Shown piece after piece: positions 27,193 to 36,023 of a DNA stretch of 64,000 nucleotides. Each line of letters begins with the position of its first letter. The first letter of the stretch is position 1. A model generated the notes under the pieces. It saw only the letters and a program-made list of their open reading frames with translations. It was not told the origin of the DNA and ran no database searches. Source of the stretch: Oceanitalea sp047302425 (GTDB lineage Bacteria > Actinomycetota > Actinomycetes > Actinomycetales > Actinomycetaceae); assembly GCF_047302425.1 (NCBI RefSeq), contig NZ_CP154855.1, positions 2,480,001 through 2,544,000 of the forward strand, read 5' to 3'. A program made the translations under genes and the position numbers.

Positions 27193-28422
27193 ATGACAAC
27201 CTCTTCCGCGCCCCGCCGCACCCGCACCGCCTCCGTCGCCGTCTCCGGCGGCTACGTCGTCCCCGTCGACGGCGAGCCGATCGAGAACGGGACCGTCCTC
27301 GTGCTCGACGGCGTCATCGCGGCCGTCGGTGCCGACGTCGAGGTCCCCGACGGCGTACGCGTCATCGACGCGAGCGGCTCGTGGGTGCTGCCCGGCTTCG
27401 TCGAGTCCCACGCGCACATGGGCGTGAGCGAGGAGGGCGAGGGCTGGGCCGGCGCCGACGTCAACGAGATGACCGACCCCGTGGGCGCGGGGCTGCGCGC
27501 GCTGGACGCGATCAACATCGAGGAGGAGGGGTTCCGGGACTCGCTCATCGGCGGCGTCACCGCCGCCGTCGTCAAGCCCGGGTCCGGCAACCCGATCGGC
27601 GGGCAGACGGTCGCGATCAAGACCTGGGGCGGGCGCACCGTGGACGAGCAGGTCATCCGCGAGCGGGTGTCGGTCAAGGCCGCGCTCGGGGAGAACCCCA
27701 AGCGTGTCTACGGCGACAAGAAGGCCCTGCCCTCCACCCGCCTGGGCGTCGCCAAGGTCATCCGCGACGCCTTCGTCGCCGCGCAGAACTACGCCGCCAA
27801 GCGCGACCACGCGCTGGCCGAGGGCAAGCCGGTGGAGCGCGACCTCACCCTCGAGACGCTCGCCGCCGTGCTCGACGGCGAGCTCATCTGGGACCAGCAC
27901 ACCCACCGCCACGACGACATCGCCACCGCGATCCGCCTCGCCGAGGAGTTCGGCTACCGGCTCGTCGTCAACCACGGCACCGACGGCGCCCGCATCGCCG
28001 ACGTCCTCGCCGAGAAGGGCGTCCCGGTGATCTTCGGGCCGCTGTTCACCAGCCGCTCCAAGGTCGAGCTGCGCGACCGCGACATCGCCAACCTCGCCCG
28101 GCTCGCCGAGGCCGGGGTCAAGGTCGCGATCACCACCGACCACCCGGTGGTCCCGATCAACTTCCTCGTCCACCAGGCGTCGCTCGCGGTCAAGGAGGGC
28201 CTGGACCGCGACGTGGCGCTGCGGGCGCTCACGATCAACCCGGCCGAGATCCTCGGGCTCGACGACCGGATCGGGGCGCTGCGCCCGGGCCTGGACGGCG
28301 ACGTCGTCGTCTGGTCCGGCGACCCGCTCGACGTGTTCTCCCGGGTGCAGCGGGCCTTCATCACCGGCGCGGAGGTCTACTCCGCCGAGCACGGGGTGCA
28401 CGAGCGCAGCGAGCGCTTCTGA
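27193..28422 (+). CDS. Amidohydrolase (imidazolonepropionase-like)
   Basis: 409 residues of the amidohydrolase superfamily. GSWVLPGFVESHAHMG carries the metal-binding His-x-His (H73, H75); later motifs are DQHTHRHDD, LVVNHGTDG, and the aspartate region AITTDHPVVP. The C-terminus ALTINPAEILGLDDRIGALRPGLDGDVVVWSGDPLD is typical of cyclic-amide hydrolases of unknown substrate. It is soluble with no signal peptide. Gene order gives no metabolic clue. Confidence 0.9.
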   Translation: MTTSSAPRRTRTASVAVSGGYVVPVDGEPIENGTVLVLDGVIAAVGADVEVPDGVRVIDASGSWVLPGFVESHAHMGVSEEGEGWAGADVNEMTDPVGAGLRALDAINIEEEGFRDSLIGGVTAAVVKPGSGNPIGGQTVAIKTWGGRTVDEQVIRERVSVKAALGENPKRVYGDKKALPSTRLGVAKVIRDAFVAAQNYAAKRDHALAEGKPVERDLTLETLAAVLDGELIWDQHTHRHDDIATAIRLAEEFGYRLVVNHGTDGARIADVLAEKGVPVIFGPLFTSRSKVELRDRDIANLARLAEAGVKVAITTDHPVVPINFLVHQASLAVKEGLDRDVALRALTINPAEILGLDDRIGALRPGLDGDVVVWSGDPLDVFSRVQRAFITGAEVYSAEHGVHERSERF

Positions 28423-28435
28423 GGCGGGACGGGGT

Positions 28436-28441
28436 TACGGT
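28436..28441 (+). promoter_or_regulatory. -10 box TACGGT, leaderless start of the next gene
   Basis: TACGGT lies 7 nt before the ATG at 28449 in the 26-bp gap after the amidohydrolase. No Shine-Dalgarno sequence is present. Confidence 0.5.
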
Positions 28442-28448
28442 CGAGGGC

Positions 28449-29480
28449 ATGGACGACGCGCACTCGACCGCCGGCAGCTACGTGACCACGGGCCAGGAGT
28501 TCACCCGGGACACGAATTACATCACCACGCGCATCACCCGCGACGGCGCCGACGGCTACCCGGTGGAGCCCGGGCGCTACCGGCTCGTCGCCGCGCGGGC
28601 CTGCCCGTGGGCGAACCGCACGATCATCGTGCGGCGCCTGCTGGGCCTGGAGGACGCGATCTCCCTCGGCCTGCCCGGGCCCACGCACGACGCCCGCTCG
28701 TGGACCTTCGACCTCGACCCCGACGGCCGCGACCCCGTGCTCGGCATCGAGCGGCTCCAGGAGGCGTACTTCGCCCGCTTCCCCGACTACCCGCGGGGCA
28801 TCACGGTGCCGGCGATCGTCGACGTGCCCACCGGCCAGGTGGTGACCAACGACTACGCCCAGATCACCCTCGACCTCTCCGCCGAGTGGCGCGAGCACCA
28901 CCGCGAGGGCGCGCCGGACCTCTACCCCGAGCACCTGCGCGAGGAGATCGACGCGGTCAACAAGCGGGTCTTCACCGAGGTGAACAACGGCGTGTACCGC
29001 TGCGGCTTCGCCGGTTCCCAGGCGGCCTACGACAAGGCCTACGACCGGCTGTGGACCGCCCTCGACTGGCTCGAGGAGCGGCTCACCGGGCAGCGCTACC
29101 TCGTGGGCGACACGATCACCGAGGCGGACGTGCGCCTGTTCACCACGCTCGTGCGCTTCGACCCGGTGTACCACGGGCACTTCAAGTGCAACCGCAACAA
29201 GCTGAGCGAGATGCCGGCGCTGTGGGGCTACGCGCGCGACCTGTTCCAGACGCCAGGCTTCGGCGACACCGTGGACTTCGAGCAGATCAAGCAGCACTAC
29301 TACGTCGTCCACACCGACCTCAATCCCACGCAGATAGTCCCGGTGGGCCCGGACCTGTCCGGCTGGGTCACCCCGCACGGCCGCGAGGAGCTCGGCGGGC
29401 GTCCCTTCGGCGACGGCACCGCGCCCGGGCCGGTGCGCGAGGACGAGCGGGTCGACCCCGCGCACACACCCCTGCGCTGA
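28449..29480 (+). CDS. Glutathionyl-hydroquinone reductase-like GST (ECM4/PcpF family)
   Basis: 343 residues. ARACPWANRTIIVRRLLGL holds the CPWA motif with catalytic C52; family stretches NDYAQITLDL, VNNGVYRCGFAGSQAAYDKAYDRLW and FTTLVRFDPVYHGHFKCNRNKL confirm the Xi-class GST/hydroquinone reductase group. These enzymes use a thiol to reduce thiol-quinone adducts. In actinomycetes the thiol is probably mycothiol or gamma-glutamylcysteine rather than glutathione; a GCS2-like ligase is encoded at 10.6 kb. It has its own leaderless promoter. Confidence 0.92.
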   Translation: MDDAHSTAGSYVTTGQEFTRDTNYITTRITRDGADGYPVEPGRYRLVAARACPWANRTIIVRRLLGLEDAISLGLPGPTHDARSWTFDLDPDGRDPVLGIERLQEAYFARFPDYPRGITVPAIVDVPTGQVVTNDYAQITLDLSAEWREHHREGAPDLYPEHLREEIDAVNKRVFTEVNNGVYRCGFAGSQAAYDKAYDRLWTALDWLEERLTGQRYLVGDTITEADVRLFTTLVRFDPVYHGHFKCNRNKLSEMPALWGYARDLFQTPGFGDTVDFEQIKQHYYVVHTDLNPTQIVPVGPDLSGWVTPHGREELGGRPFGDGTAPGPVREDERVDPAHTPLR

Positions 29481-29524
29481 GCGAGGCCACGCTGCCCGCT
29501 CCCGGAGCGGCCCCGCCCACGGGG

Positions 29525-29825
29525 AGAAGGGTGCGTCGCAAAGGACTGTCGGACGGGCAGAATCCGCGACACGTCTACGCGACACGGATTCGGCTGTGCG
29601 GGATCGTGCCCGTTGAGCGGGAGCAGCGCTCGCTGGGCACGTCACGAATCACGGAGAACGGGACCAGCGGTAGCTGACCCGTCAGCGATCTCGCTGAGCG
29701 GGTCCACCGGTGGCTGACTCGTCACGAGTCCCGGACAGCGGGACCGGTTTCGTCGAGCGGGAGCAGTGCGCCAGACACGCGGCACCGCTCCCGCTGGCCC
29801 GACAGTCGCTCGCAGCGCACCTTCT
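29525..29825. repeat. MITE-like block with imperfect terminal inverted repeats and internal 40-bp tandem units
   Basis: The ends 29525-29552 and 29798-29825 are imperfect inverted repeats (about 22 of 28 positions match, both starting AGAAGG on the outward-in reading). Inside, three head-to-tail 40-bp units run 29641-29680, 29681-29720 and 29721-29760; units one and two agree at 29 of 40 positions, and unit three matches over its first 25. Further degenerate GAGCGGGAGCAG copies flank them. No long ORF is present. It fills most of the 426-bp non-coding gap between the hydroquinone-reductase-like gene and padR. A non-autonomous mobile element or an intergenic repeat family are both possible. 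Confidence 0.55.
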
Positions 29826-29865
29826 GCCGGCGGCCGGCTCACGAGCCGAGAAATAGTCGGCCTGT

Positions 29866-29890
29866 CTACCTAGACAATCTGGCTAGGTAG
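29866..29890. promoter_or_regulatory. Palindromic operator upstream of padR
   Basis: CTACCTAG (29866-29873) and CTAGGTAG (29883-29890) are perfect inverted repeats around 9 nt, 16 bp before the padR ATG. It is probably the autoregulatory site. Confidence 0.65.
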
Positions 29891-29906
29891 TGCCACGATC
29901 TACCCC

Positions 29907-30254
29907 ATGAGCGTGACCCCTCAACGCAGCGAGTGGCTCCGCGGAGTCCTCGAGCTCTGCGTGCTCCGCACCATGGCCGGCGCCCCCACCTACGGCTACG
30001 CCATTGCCGCGGAGCTCGCGGACGCCGGCTTCGGTGACATCAAGGGCGGCACGCTCTACCCGCTCCTGGGCCGGCTCGAGAAGAACGAGCTCGTCACCGT
30101 CGAGTGGCGGGCGGGCGACGGCGGCCCCGGCCGGAAGTACTTCGCCCTCACCGAGGCCGGACGCACGGCCCTCGAGGAGGGCACCGCGCAGTGGCGGACC
30201 TTCGCCACCACCGTCGAGTCACACCTGTCCCCCGTCCCGTCACCGCGCCACTGA
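29907..30254 (+). CDS. PadR-family transcriptional regulator
   Basis: 115 residues: EWLRGVLELCVLRTMAGAPTYGYAIAAELADAGFGDIKGGTLYPLLGRLEKNELVTVEWR is the PadR winged HTH with the GTLYPLLGRLE signature. The short C-terminal helix fits subfamily 2. It is followed 14 bp later by a membrane protein with an N-terminal HAAS-like helical region, a pairing common for PadR regulators. The palindrome 16 bp upstream supports autorepression. Confidence 0.93.
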   Translation: MSVTPQRSEWLRGVLELCVLRTMAGAPTYGYAIAAELADAGFGDIKGGTLYPLLGRLEKNELVTVEWRAGDGGPGRKYFALTEAGRTALEEGTAQWRTFATTVESHLSPVPSPRH

Positions 30255-30268
30255 CCACAGGAGAAGCC

Positions 30269-31033
30269 ATGGACACCACCCCCAGCAGCACCTCCCACGA
30301 GGTCTGGCACCGTCCCTTCGTCAAGCAGCACCAGGAGTGGTGCGACGACTTCGTCCTCGAGCTGCGGCTCCGCGACGTGCCGGGGCGAGTGATCGGCGAC
30401 CGGCTCGCCGAGGTCGAGCAGCACTGCGCCGACACCGGGGAGAGCCCCGCGGAGGCCTTCGGCAACGCGATCGCCTACGCCCGCGAGCTCGAGGAGGACC
30501 GCTCCCCCGCCCAGGCGGCCGGGGCCTGGCGGGTGGCGGCCATCTCCGGCATCCAGGTGCTCGCACTACTCGTCGGCACGTCGGCCGCCTTCGCGTGGGC
30601 GCGGGGCGAAGACCTGACCTACAACGCCGTCCAGGTCGCCGCAACGGCGCTGTTCCTTGCGGTGCTGCTGGCCATCCCCGCGCTCCTGCGCCCGATCGTC
30701 ACCCACCCGTGGGCCGTCGGCATTCCCCTGCTAGCGGTCGTGACACTCCTCGCCAGCGGTGGTGCCGTCGCAGGACGGCTCGACCTCCCCGTGCTGCTCA
30801 CGCTGCCGCCCGCCGCGGCGACCGTCGCCCTGTTCCTCGCCATCGTCGCGCTCGGGGTGCTCGAGCACCGCGAGCTGACGAAGGACGCGGACGACGACCT
30901 GGTGACCTCACCGCTGAGCCCGACCCCGCAGGCACCGGCACCCCGCCACCGGTCGATCAGGACGCTGCTGCCGGCAGCGCTCGTCCCGATCGCCTACGTG
31001 GTCCTCTCGGCCGTCCCGTGGCTGCTGCGCTGA
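30269..31033 (+). CDS. PadR-linked membrane protein with N-terminal HAAS-like domain
   Basis: 254 residues. The first 80 residues are helical and charged (EWCDDFVLELRLRDVPGRVIGDRLAEVEQHCADTGESPAEAFG), similar to the HAAS/DUF1700-type signalling domain found next to PadR genes. Six hydrophobic segments follow, the last at the C-terminus (LLPAALVPIAYVVLSAVPWLL). AGGAGAAG precedes the ATG. Role unknown; perhaps envelope stress. Confidence 0.72.
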   Translation: MDTTPSSTSHEVWHRPFVKQHQEWCDDFVLELRLRDVPGRVIGDRLAEVEQHCADTGESPAEAFGNAIAYARELEEDRSPAQAAGAWRVAAISGIQVLALLVGTSAAFAWARGEDLTYNAVQVAATALFLAVLLAIPALLRPIVTHPWAVGIPLLAVVTLLASGGAVAGRLDLPVLLTLPPAAATVALFLAIVALGVLEHRELTKDADDDLVTSPLSPTPQAPAPRHRSIRTLLPAALVPIAYVVLSAVPWLLR

Positions 31034-31034
31034 C

Positions 31035-32777
31035 CTACTGGTAGGTGATGAAGTGCGGCACCGGGTCGACCTGGGAGATCGTCTGCTCGGGGGTGAGCAT
31101 CGGGACGTCCTCGTCGTAGAAGTTCTTCCAGCCCCACCACTCGATGTCCGGGCCGTGCTGGAGGAGTGTCCGCCAAGTGCCCTGCTTGGCCTCCTGCCCG
31201 CCCTGGCCGTCGACGTGGACGAGCACGGCGAGCTCGCTGCGTGAGAGGTCGACCTCGGGGACGGTCTGGATCATCCGCACCTGGAACTGGTGGAGCACGA
31301 GCATCTTCTGCGGCAGGTTCCGCTCCCGGGTGAAGTCGGCGAGCCAGTGCACGACCTCGTTGACCTCCTGCGCGGTCACCGAGCCGATGCGCACGAGGTG
31401 GCGGTCGTTCGGGCCGAGGTTCCACTCCGGGTCGAGCGCCAGACCCACGTGGGGCAGCGCGAGCAGCTCGGCGTACTGCTGGGCCTGCTCGAGGAAGGAC
31501 GAGCGGCCCGGCTGCAGGTCGAGCACGACGTACTGCCCCGCCTCCCCCGCGGCGTCGATGATCGGCCGCAGGCTCTCGGGCGGCAGCTCGTTGGAGTAGT
31601 TGCCGTCCGCGCCCGCGCCGGCCGAGGCGACCGTCGCGATGACCTCGAGCGCCGGGACGACGGTGTCGTCGACCAGCGCCTCGTAGGGGCGGGCGTGCTC
31701 CTGGGCGCGCGCGATCGTCTCCGGCACGCCCTGCTCCCCCAGGACCCCGAGCGCGCTCGTGCTCGGGGTGCCGTAGAGCGCGACGTAGCGCTTGCCGGGG
31801 AAGACGAGCTGGCCACCGCCGGGCAGCTCGACGCCGGTCGCCGCCGTGGACACCCGCCAGCCGAGCGTGTCGGCGTCGCCGAAGGCGTCACCGAGCCCGA
31901 CGACGTGCTCGGCGCCCGCCTCGCTCACCGCAGTCACCGACTCGCTGGTGGCACGCGGGTCACCGCCGGGGACGACGGCGACGTCCGCACCGGCCGCCCG
32001 CGCGGTCGCGGTGGCGAGCAGCTCCTGCGGTGCGCCGGTGGTCAGCGCGAGGGTTGCGGTCAGCGGCTCGGCGAGCTCGGTCGGCGGCAGCTCGGCGCCG
32101 GCGGCCACGTCCGTGGTCTCGTCCGCCGTCGCGTCCTCGCTCGCGGTCGCCGTGTCGCTCGCAGTCGCGGTCTCGTCGGCCTCCGTTGCTACCTCGGTGG
32201 CGGCCGGGGCGGCGGCAACCGGGGCGAGCGGGGTGAGCGTGCCGCGCTCGAGCCCGACGACGGCCGCCACCTCCCCGCCGTCGGCCACGTCCACCGGCTC
32301 GGCGGCGGGAAGGGCGAGGGTCTCGGCGAGGTCGTCGTCGTCCTGCGGTGCGGGGACGGCGACGACGTCGCGCGCCTCGTCCGGCAGCTCGGCGTCGCCG
32401 ACAGTGAGGACCCAGCCCGTGCCGAGGCGGCCGAGCTCCTCGGTGAGGGTGGCGGGGTCGTCGTCGAGGAGGACGGGGGCACCGAGGGCGAGCGCGGCGC
32501 TGCTCGCGCGGAGCTGGGAGGCGGACTCGGCGTCGTCGGCGAGGACGACGACGGGCGCCTCCGCGAAGAAGGTGCGGCTCGCGGCGAGGGCCAGCTCACC
32601 GTCGGCGCCGGGCAGGACGGCGGTGGCGTCCGCGGGCTGCTGAAGCTCGGCGCGCTCGGGGGTCGGCTCGGGTGTGGGGGGCGCGGCGTCCTCTGGTCCG
32701 TCCTCGCCGGAGCAGGCGGCAAGGGCGAGGCACACGGTCGCGGTCAGGGCCGCGGCGCGGGTCGGACGTCGGGTCAC
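31035..32777 (-). CDS. Secreted lipoprotein with cell-wall-binding-repeat-2-like region
   Basis: 580 residues with a lipoprotein signal (lipobox LALAAC, cysteine near 22). Residues about 50-330 look like diverged cell-wall-binding repeats of type 2: alternating VVVLADD, ALALGAPVLLDDDPATLTEELGRLG and VLTVGDAELPDEA patterns. They are interrupted by a Thr/Ala/Glu-rich insertion near 200-230 (TEADETATASDTATASEDAT). The C-terminal half (about 345-580; GQYVVLDLQPGRSSFLEQAQ, HVGLALDPEW, WWGWKNFYDEDVPM) looks like a TIM-barrel-like domain with no family name I can give. Converges on the PadR pair with 1 bp between stops. Confidence 0.68.
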   Translation of the reverse strand: MTRRPTRAAALTATVCLALAACSGEDGPEDAAPPTPEPTPERAELQQPADATAVLPGADGELALAASRTFFAEAPVVVLADDAESASQLRASSAALALGAPVLLDDDPATLTEELGRLGTGWVLTVGDAELPDEARDVVAVPAPQDDDDLAETLALPAAEPVDVADGGEVAAVVGLERGTLTPLAPVAAAPAATEVATEADETATASDTATASEDATADETTDVAAGAELPPTELAEPLTATLALTTGAPQELLATATARAAGADVAVVPGGDPRATSESVTAVSEAGAEHVVGLGDAFGDADTLGWRVSTAATGVELPGGGQLVFPGKRYVALYGTPSTSALGVLGEQGVPETIARAQEHARPYEALVDDTVVPALEVIATVASAGAGADGNYSNELPPESLRPIIDAAGEAGQYVVLDLQPGRSSFLEQAQQYAELLALPHVGLALDPEWNLGPNDRHLVRIGSVTAQEVNEVVHWLADFTRERNLPQKMLVLHQFQVRMIQTVPEVDLSRSELAVLVHVDGQGGQEAKQGTWRTLLQHGPDIEWWGWKNFYDEDVPMLTPEQTISQVDPVPHFITYQ

Positions 32778-32853
32778 GAAGTCACTCCAGAGATCGGGGG
32801 CCCGACCACCCTACGTGCGGGCGGCCGACCCGGCGCGGGGCGGCGGGGCTCCG

Positions 32854-32859
32854 TAGAAT
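32854..32859 (+). promoter_or_regulatory. -10 box TAGAAT, leaderless start of the thioredoxin gene
   Basis: TAGAAT is 7 nt before the GTG at 32867. No Shine-Dalgarno sequence is present. Confidence 0.55.
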
Positions 32860-32866
32860 CGGGTGC

Positions 32867-33199
32867 GTGACTGCCTCTCCCCTCACCGCGGACGCGCTCG
32901 GACTGACCGGGCCGCTGGGCGAGCGGGCGACCCTGCTGCAGATCTCGTCCGGCTTCTGCGCGCCGTGCCGCGCGGCACGCGGACTGCTCGCACGGGTGGC
33001 GGAGACGACGCCTGGCGTGCGGCACGTTGACGTCGACGTGGCGCACGACACCGCGCTCGCCGCGCGGCTGGAGATCACCCAGACGCCCACCGTCGTCGTC
33101 CTCGACGCGACGGGGACGGTCGTCTCGCGCTACGAGGGCGTGCCGCGACTCGCGGCGGTCCGCGAGCTCCTCGAGCGACTGGCGCCGGCGGGCGGCTGA
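32867..33199 (+). CDS. Thioredoxin-family protein
   Basis: 110 residues with the redox motif CAPC (C31-C34 in SSGFCAPCRAARGLL), the cis-proline loop TQTPTVVVLDATG, and an overall thioredoxin length. CAPC instead of CGPC is seen in several actinobacterial thioredoxin-like proteins. No signal peptide, so it acts in the cytoplasm. Divergent from the large lipoprotein gene, with 89 bp between starts. Confidence 0.9.
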   Translation: MTASPLTADALGLTGPLGERATLLQISSGFCAPCRAARGLLARVAETTPGVRHVDVDVAHDTALAARLEITQTPTVVVLDATGTVVSRYEGVPRLAAVRELLERLAPAGG

Positions 33200-33276
33200 C
33201 GGACACGGCGCGCTCGGGACTGGCGCCCACACCCGCGTACCGGCCAGAATGTGGCCGACGGGTGGGTCAACCCTCG

Positions 33277-33320
33277 TGTCCAGCTTCGCGCTGTGACCTG
33301 TCCAGCCTCGTGCTGTGACT
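33277..33320. repeat. Two tandem 22-bp repeats
   Basis: TGTCCAGC-TTCG-CGCTGTGACC (33277-33298) is followed directly by a copy with three changes (33299-33320). It sits between the thioredoxin and the converging membrane-protein gene, after a small CGGCCA/TGGCCG hairpin at 33241-33257. Confidence 0.6.
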
Positions 33321-33366
33321 CGCCGCTATGACGGCATCCGAAGGCGGCCCGCCCGTCCCTCTCAGG

Positions 33367-33858
33367 TCAGCGACGTCTGCCCGTGGCCGCCTGTACGCCC
33401 AGGGCCAGCACACCCGCGAGAGCGCCCCAGGCCGCGTTGGTCGCCAGCAACGGGACGATCGCGAGCGGCGTGGCCACGGGGCCTTCCAGCGTGCCGTCCA
33501 GCATGGTGGACAGGGCGGCGCTGAGTGGGATGACGTACACACCGTAGGCGAGCCCGGCCAGCGTCAGCGTGATCACCGGTCGTGCGACGCGGCTCAGCCC
33601 GACGATCGCCACCCAGGCACCCGTGATGAGGACGGTGAGCAGGATCGGGCCGGCCGGGGAGCCGATGGCGTCGGCCAGCCCGTTGATCCGTGCCAGCGGG
33701 CGGATCAGCGCGAGGGCGCCGAGCCCGAGCACGAGCACCCAGTTGAGCTGCGAACGCGGTGGCGGCAGCTGCGGCGAGTGGTGGTCGGGGAGGCCGGTCT
33801 GGGTGCCGGCGGGCCGCGGAGCGCCGGGCCGGCTGCGCTGTGGGTCGAGAGGTTCCAT
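33367..33858 (-). CDS. Membrane protein of unknown function
   Basis: 163 residues. A proline-rich polar head (about 38 residues) is followed by four hydrophobic segments (LNWVLVLGLGALALI, ILLTVLITGAWVAIVGL, VITLTLAGLAYGVYVIPLSA, AIVPLLATNAAWGALAGVLAL). A reverse TAGCGT box (33866-33871) is 7 nt before the ATG. Divergent from the histidine kinase gene 243 bp away. No family recognised. Confidence 0.65.
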   Translation of the reverse strand: MEPLDPQRSRPGAPRPAGTQTGLPDHHSPQLPPPRSQLNWVLVLGLGALALIRPLARINGLADAIGSPAGPILLTVLITGAWVAIVGLSRVARPVITLTLAGLAYGVYVIPLSAALSTMLDGTLEGPVATPLAIVPLLATNAAWGALAGVLALGVQAATGRRR

Positions 33859-34101
33859 ACCGCTGACGCTACGAATCGGCGACCTGCCCCGGCATCAGGC
33901 CAGAGGCGTCCGCTCGATCGCCTTCCGCCGACATCGCTGGTCGCTTGTCGACGACATCTCGCCTGTGGCCGATTGCCGGCCCGCTTGGGCTCCGTAGGCT
34001 GCCTGTCAGTGCCAGAGTGAGTGCTGCCGCTTCGGCGGGCGGACCCTGTTCCTCGGCCGGCCGAACCGTCCGTCCACCGCGGCTTGACGTAGGAGAAGCG
34101 C

Positions 34102-35280
34102 GTGTCAGCAACCGCCGTGCCCCGAGGGTCCACCGGCGAGGTGGACCCCCGGCTCGTCGATGCAGTCCTGGCCATGGGGATGGCGCTCGTCGTCGCCATC
34201 GTGATCATCGCCGATCTCGCAGGAACGAGCCGTAGCGAGCCCGCGGCGTACCTCTTCGCGAGCGGCTTCGGCGCCCTGGTGCTCGCGCGACGTCGCGCCC
34301 CCGTCGCCGTGCTGGCCGTGACCGTGCTGGGCATCTTCGTCTACTACAGCCTGGGGCTACCACCCATCGGGATCGCGCTACCCGCTGTGGCCGCCCTCTA
34401 CTCGGCCGCGGAGGTCGGGCGTACGTGGTGGGCGGTTGGTGCCGGCGTCGTGCTCGTGAGCGTCGCGGCGTACTTCCGCATCCGCGAGGGGATGCCGGCG
34501 GCGTACCTGCTCAGCTACGACCTGCTGACCAACGTCGCCCTGGTCGCGGCTGCGGTCGCTCTGGGGGTCAGCGTGCGTGACCGGCGCGCCATCCGGGCGC
34601 ACGAGGAGCGGGTTCGCGCGCTCATCGCCGCCGAGCACGCGCGGGAGGCCGAGCGCCGGCTGCAGGAGGAGCGGATCCGGATCGCCCGCGACCTGCACGA
34701 CGTCGTGGGGCACACCATCTCCGTCATCGCGGTTCACGGCAGCGTGGCCGCCGAGGCCATCGGGCGCGATGACGCCACGGCTGCCCGCGCGGTCGACCGG
34801 ATCCGGCAGGTCAGCTCCGAGACCATGCGCGAGCTGCGCTCCACCGTCAAGCTGCTTCGGTCCCCGGCCGCCCAGGCGGAGAGGGACGCCGTCGGCCTCG
34901 CCGGCATTCCAGGGCTCGTGGCTGCGGCCCACAACGCTGGTCTCGACGTCGACCTGGAGCTTGACGTCGACCCTGGCCGGCTCGACGGCGCGATCGAGTC
35001 CGCGGCCTACCGCATCGTCCAGGAGTCCCTCACCAACGTCATCCGCCACTCCGGAGGGCGCCACGCGAGGGTGGTCGCGCGCATCACCGATGGTCGACTC
35101 CTCATCAGTGTCACCGATGACGGGCACGGCACCGCGGCGTCACGCGGCCACGCAACTGGTGGGCAGGGCATCCTCGGCATGCGGGAGCGCGCCGCGCTGC
35201 TCGGCGGCAGCCTCCAGACCCACGACGGCGACCAAGGCGGCTTCGTCGTCCGCGCCGACCTGCCGGCGAGGCTCCCGTGA
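34102..35280 (+). CDS. Sensor histidine kinase, NarL/DesK type
   Basis: 392 residues. Five or six membrane segments fill the first 155 residues, then a coiled linker, then the HisKA_3 dimerisation box RIARDLHDVVGHTISVIAVHGS with H199 as the phosphorylated histidine, and an ATP-binding domain (VQESLTNVIRHSGG, VTDDGHG, GILGMRERAALLGGSL). No periplasmic sensor domain, so it probably senses a signal in the membrane. TAGGAGA lies before the GTG start. It overlaps the response regulator gene by 4 bp. Confidence 0.94.
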   Translation: MSATAVPRGSTGEVDPRLVDAVLAMGMALVVAIVIIADLAGTSRSEPAAYLFASGFGALVLARRRAPVAVLAVTVLGIFVYYSLGLPPIGIALPAVAALYSAAEVGRTWWAVGAGVVLVSVAAYFRIREGMPAAYLLSYDLLTNVALVAAAVALGVSVRDRRAIRAHEERVRALIAAEHAREAERRLQEERIRIARDLHDVVGHTISVIAVHGSVAAEAIGRDDATAARAVDRIRQVSSETMRELRSTVKLLRSPAAQAERDAVGLAGIPGLVAAAHNAGLDVDLELDVDPGRLDGAIESAAYRIVQESLTNVIRHSGGRHARVVARITDGRLLISVTDDGHGTAASRGHATGGQGILGMRERAALLGGSLQTHDGDQGGFVVRADLPARLP

Positions 35281-35933
35281 TCCGCATCGTCCTCGTCGAC
35301 GACCAGGCCCTCGTGCGGACCGGGCTGCGGTCGCTCGCCGAGCGCGACGGCGACATCACCGTCGTCGGAGAGGCCGACAACGGACGCGACGGCGTCGCTG
35401 AGGTGCGCCGTCTCCGGCCCGACGTCGTGCTCATGGACATCCGCATGCCGGGGATGGACGGCATCGCCGCAACCCGCACGATCGTCGGCGACCCGAGCCT
35501 CGGCGACGTCCAGGTCCTCGTGCTCACGACGTTCGACGAGGACGAGCACGTCTTCGAGGCGGTTCGCGCCGGTGCGTCCGGCTACCTTCTCAAGGACGTC
35601 ACGCCCGAGGACCTGCGCCGCGGGATCCGCCTGGTGGCGAGTGGCGAGGCCCTTCTCTCGCCTGCGGCGACCCGTACGGTCATGCACGCGCTCAGCGTCG
35701 GCCATCGGGTCGACCCCACCCCGATCAAGGACCTCACGGAGCGCGAGCGTGAGGTGCTCGCCCTTGTCGGCCGCGGGCTGTCCAACGCTGAGCTCGCCAC
35801 ACGGCTGTTCCTCAGCCCGGCCACGGCCCGCACCTACGTCAGCCGGCTCCTGACCAAGCTGGGCGCCCGTGACCGCGCCCAGCTCGTCGCCCTCGCCTAC
35901 GACACCGGCCTGGTCGTTCCCGGTGCGCCCTAG
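35277..35933 (+). CDS. LuxR/NarL-type response regulator
   Basis: 218 residues: receiver domain with D54 (VVLMDIRMPGMDG) as phospho-acceptor and acidic pocket VDDQ, then a LuxR HTH (LTEREREVLALVGRGLSNAELATRLFLSPATARTYVSRLLTKLGARDRAQL). It starts at a GTG inside the end of the kinase gene (GTGA), so the pair is a coupled two-component system. Targets may include the ABC exporter downstream, but no evidence ties them. Confidence 0.95.
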   Translation: MIRIVLVDDQALVRTGLRSLAERDGDITVVGEADNGRDGVAEVRRLRPDVVLMDIRMPGMDGIAATRTIVGDPSLGDVQVLVLTTFDEDEHVFEAVRAGASGYLLKDVTPEDLRRGIRLVASGEALLSPAATRTVMHALSVGHRVDPTPIKDLTEREREVLALVGRGLSNAELATRLFLSPATARTYVSRLLTKLGARDRAQLVALAYDTGLVVPGAP

Positions 35934-36023
35934 ACGTGCTCGACCGGCGGGTGGCAGCTGGGCAGGACACCGGCGTGCCGGACGGTGGCGAACGGGCGCT
36001 GGCCGGAAGGCCGCCGCGGCCCC

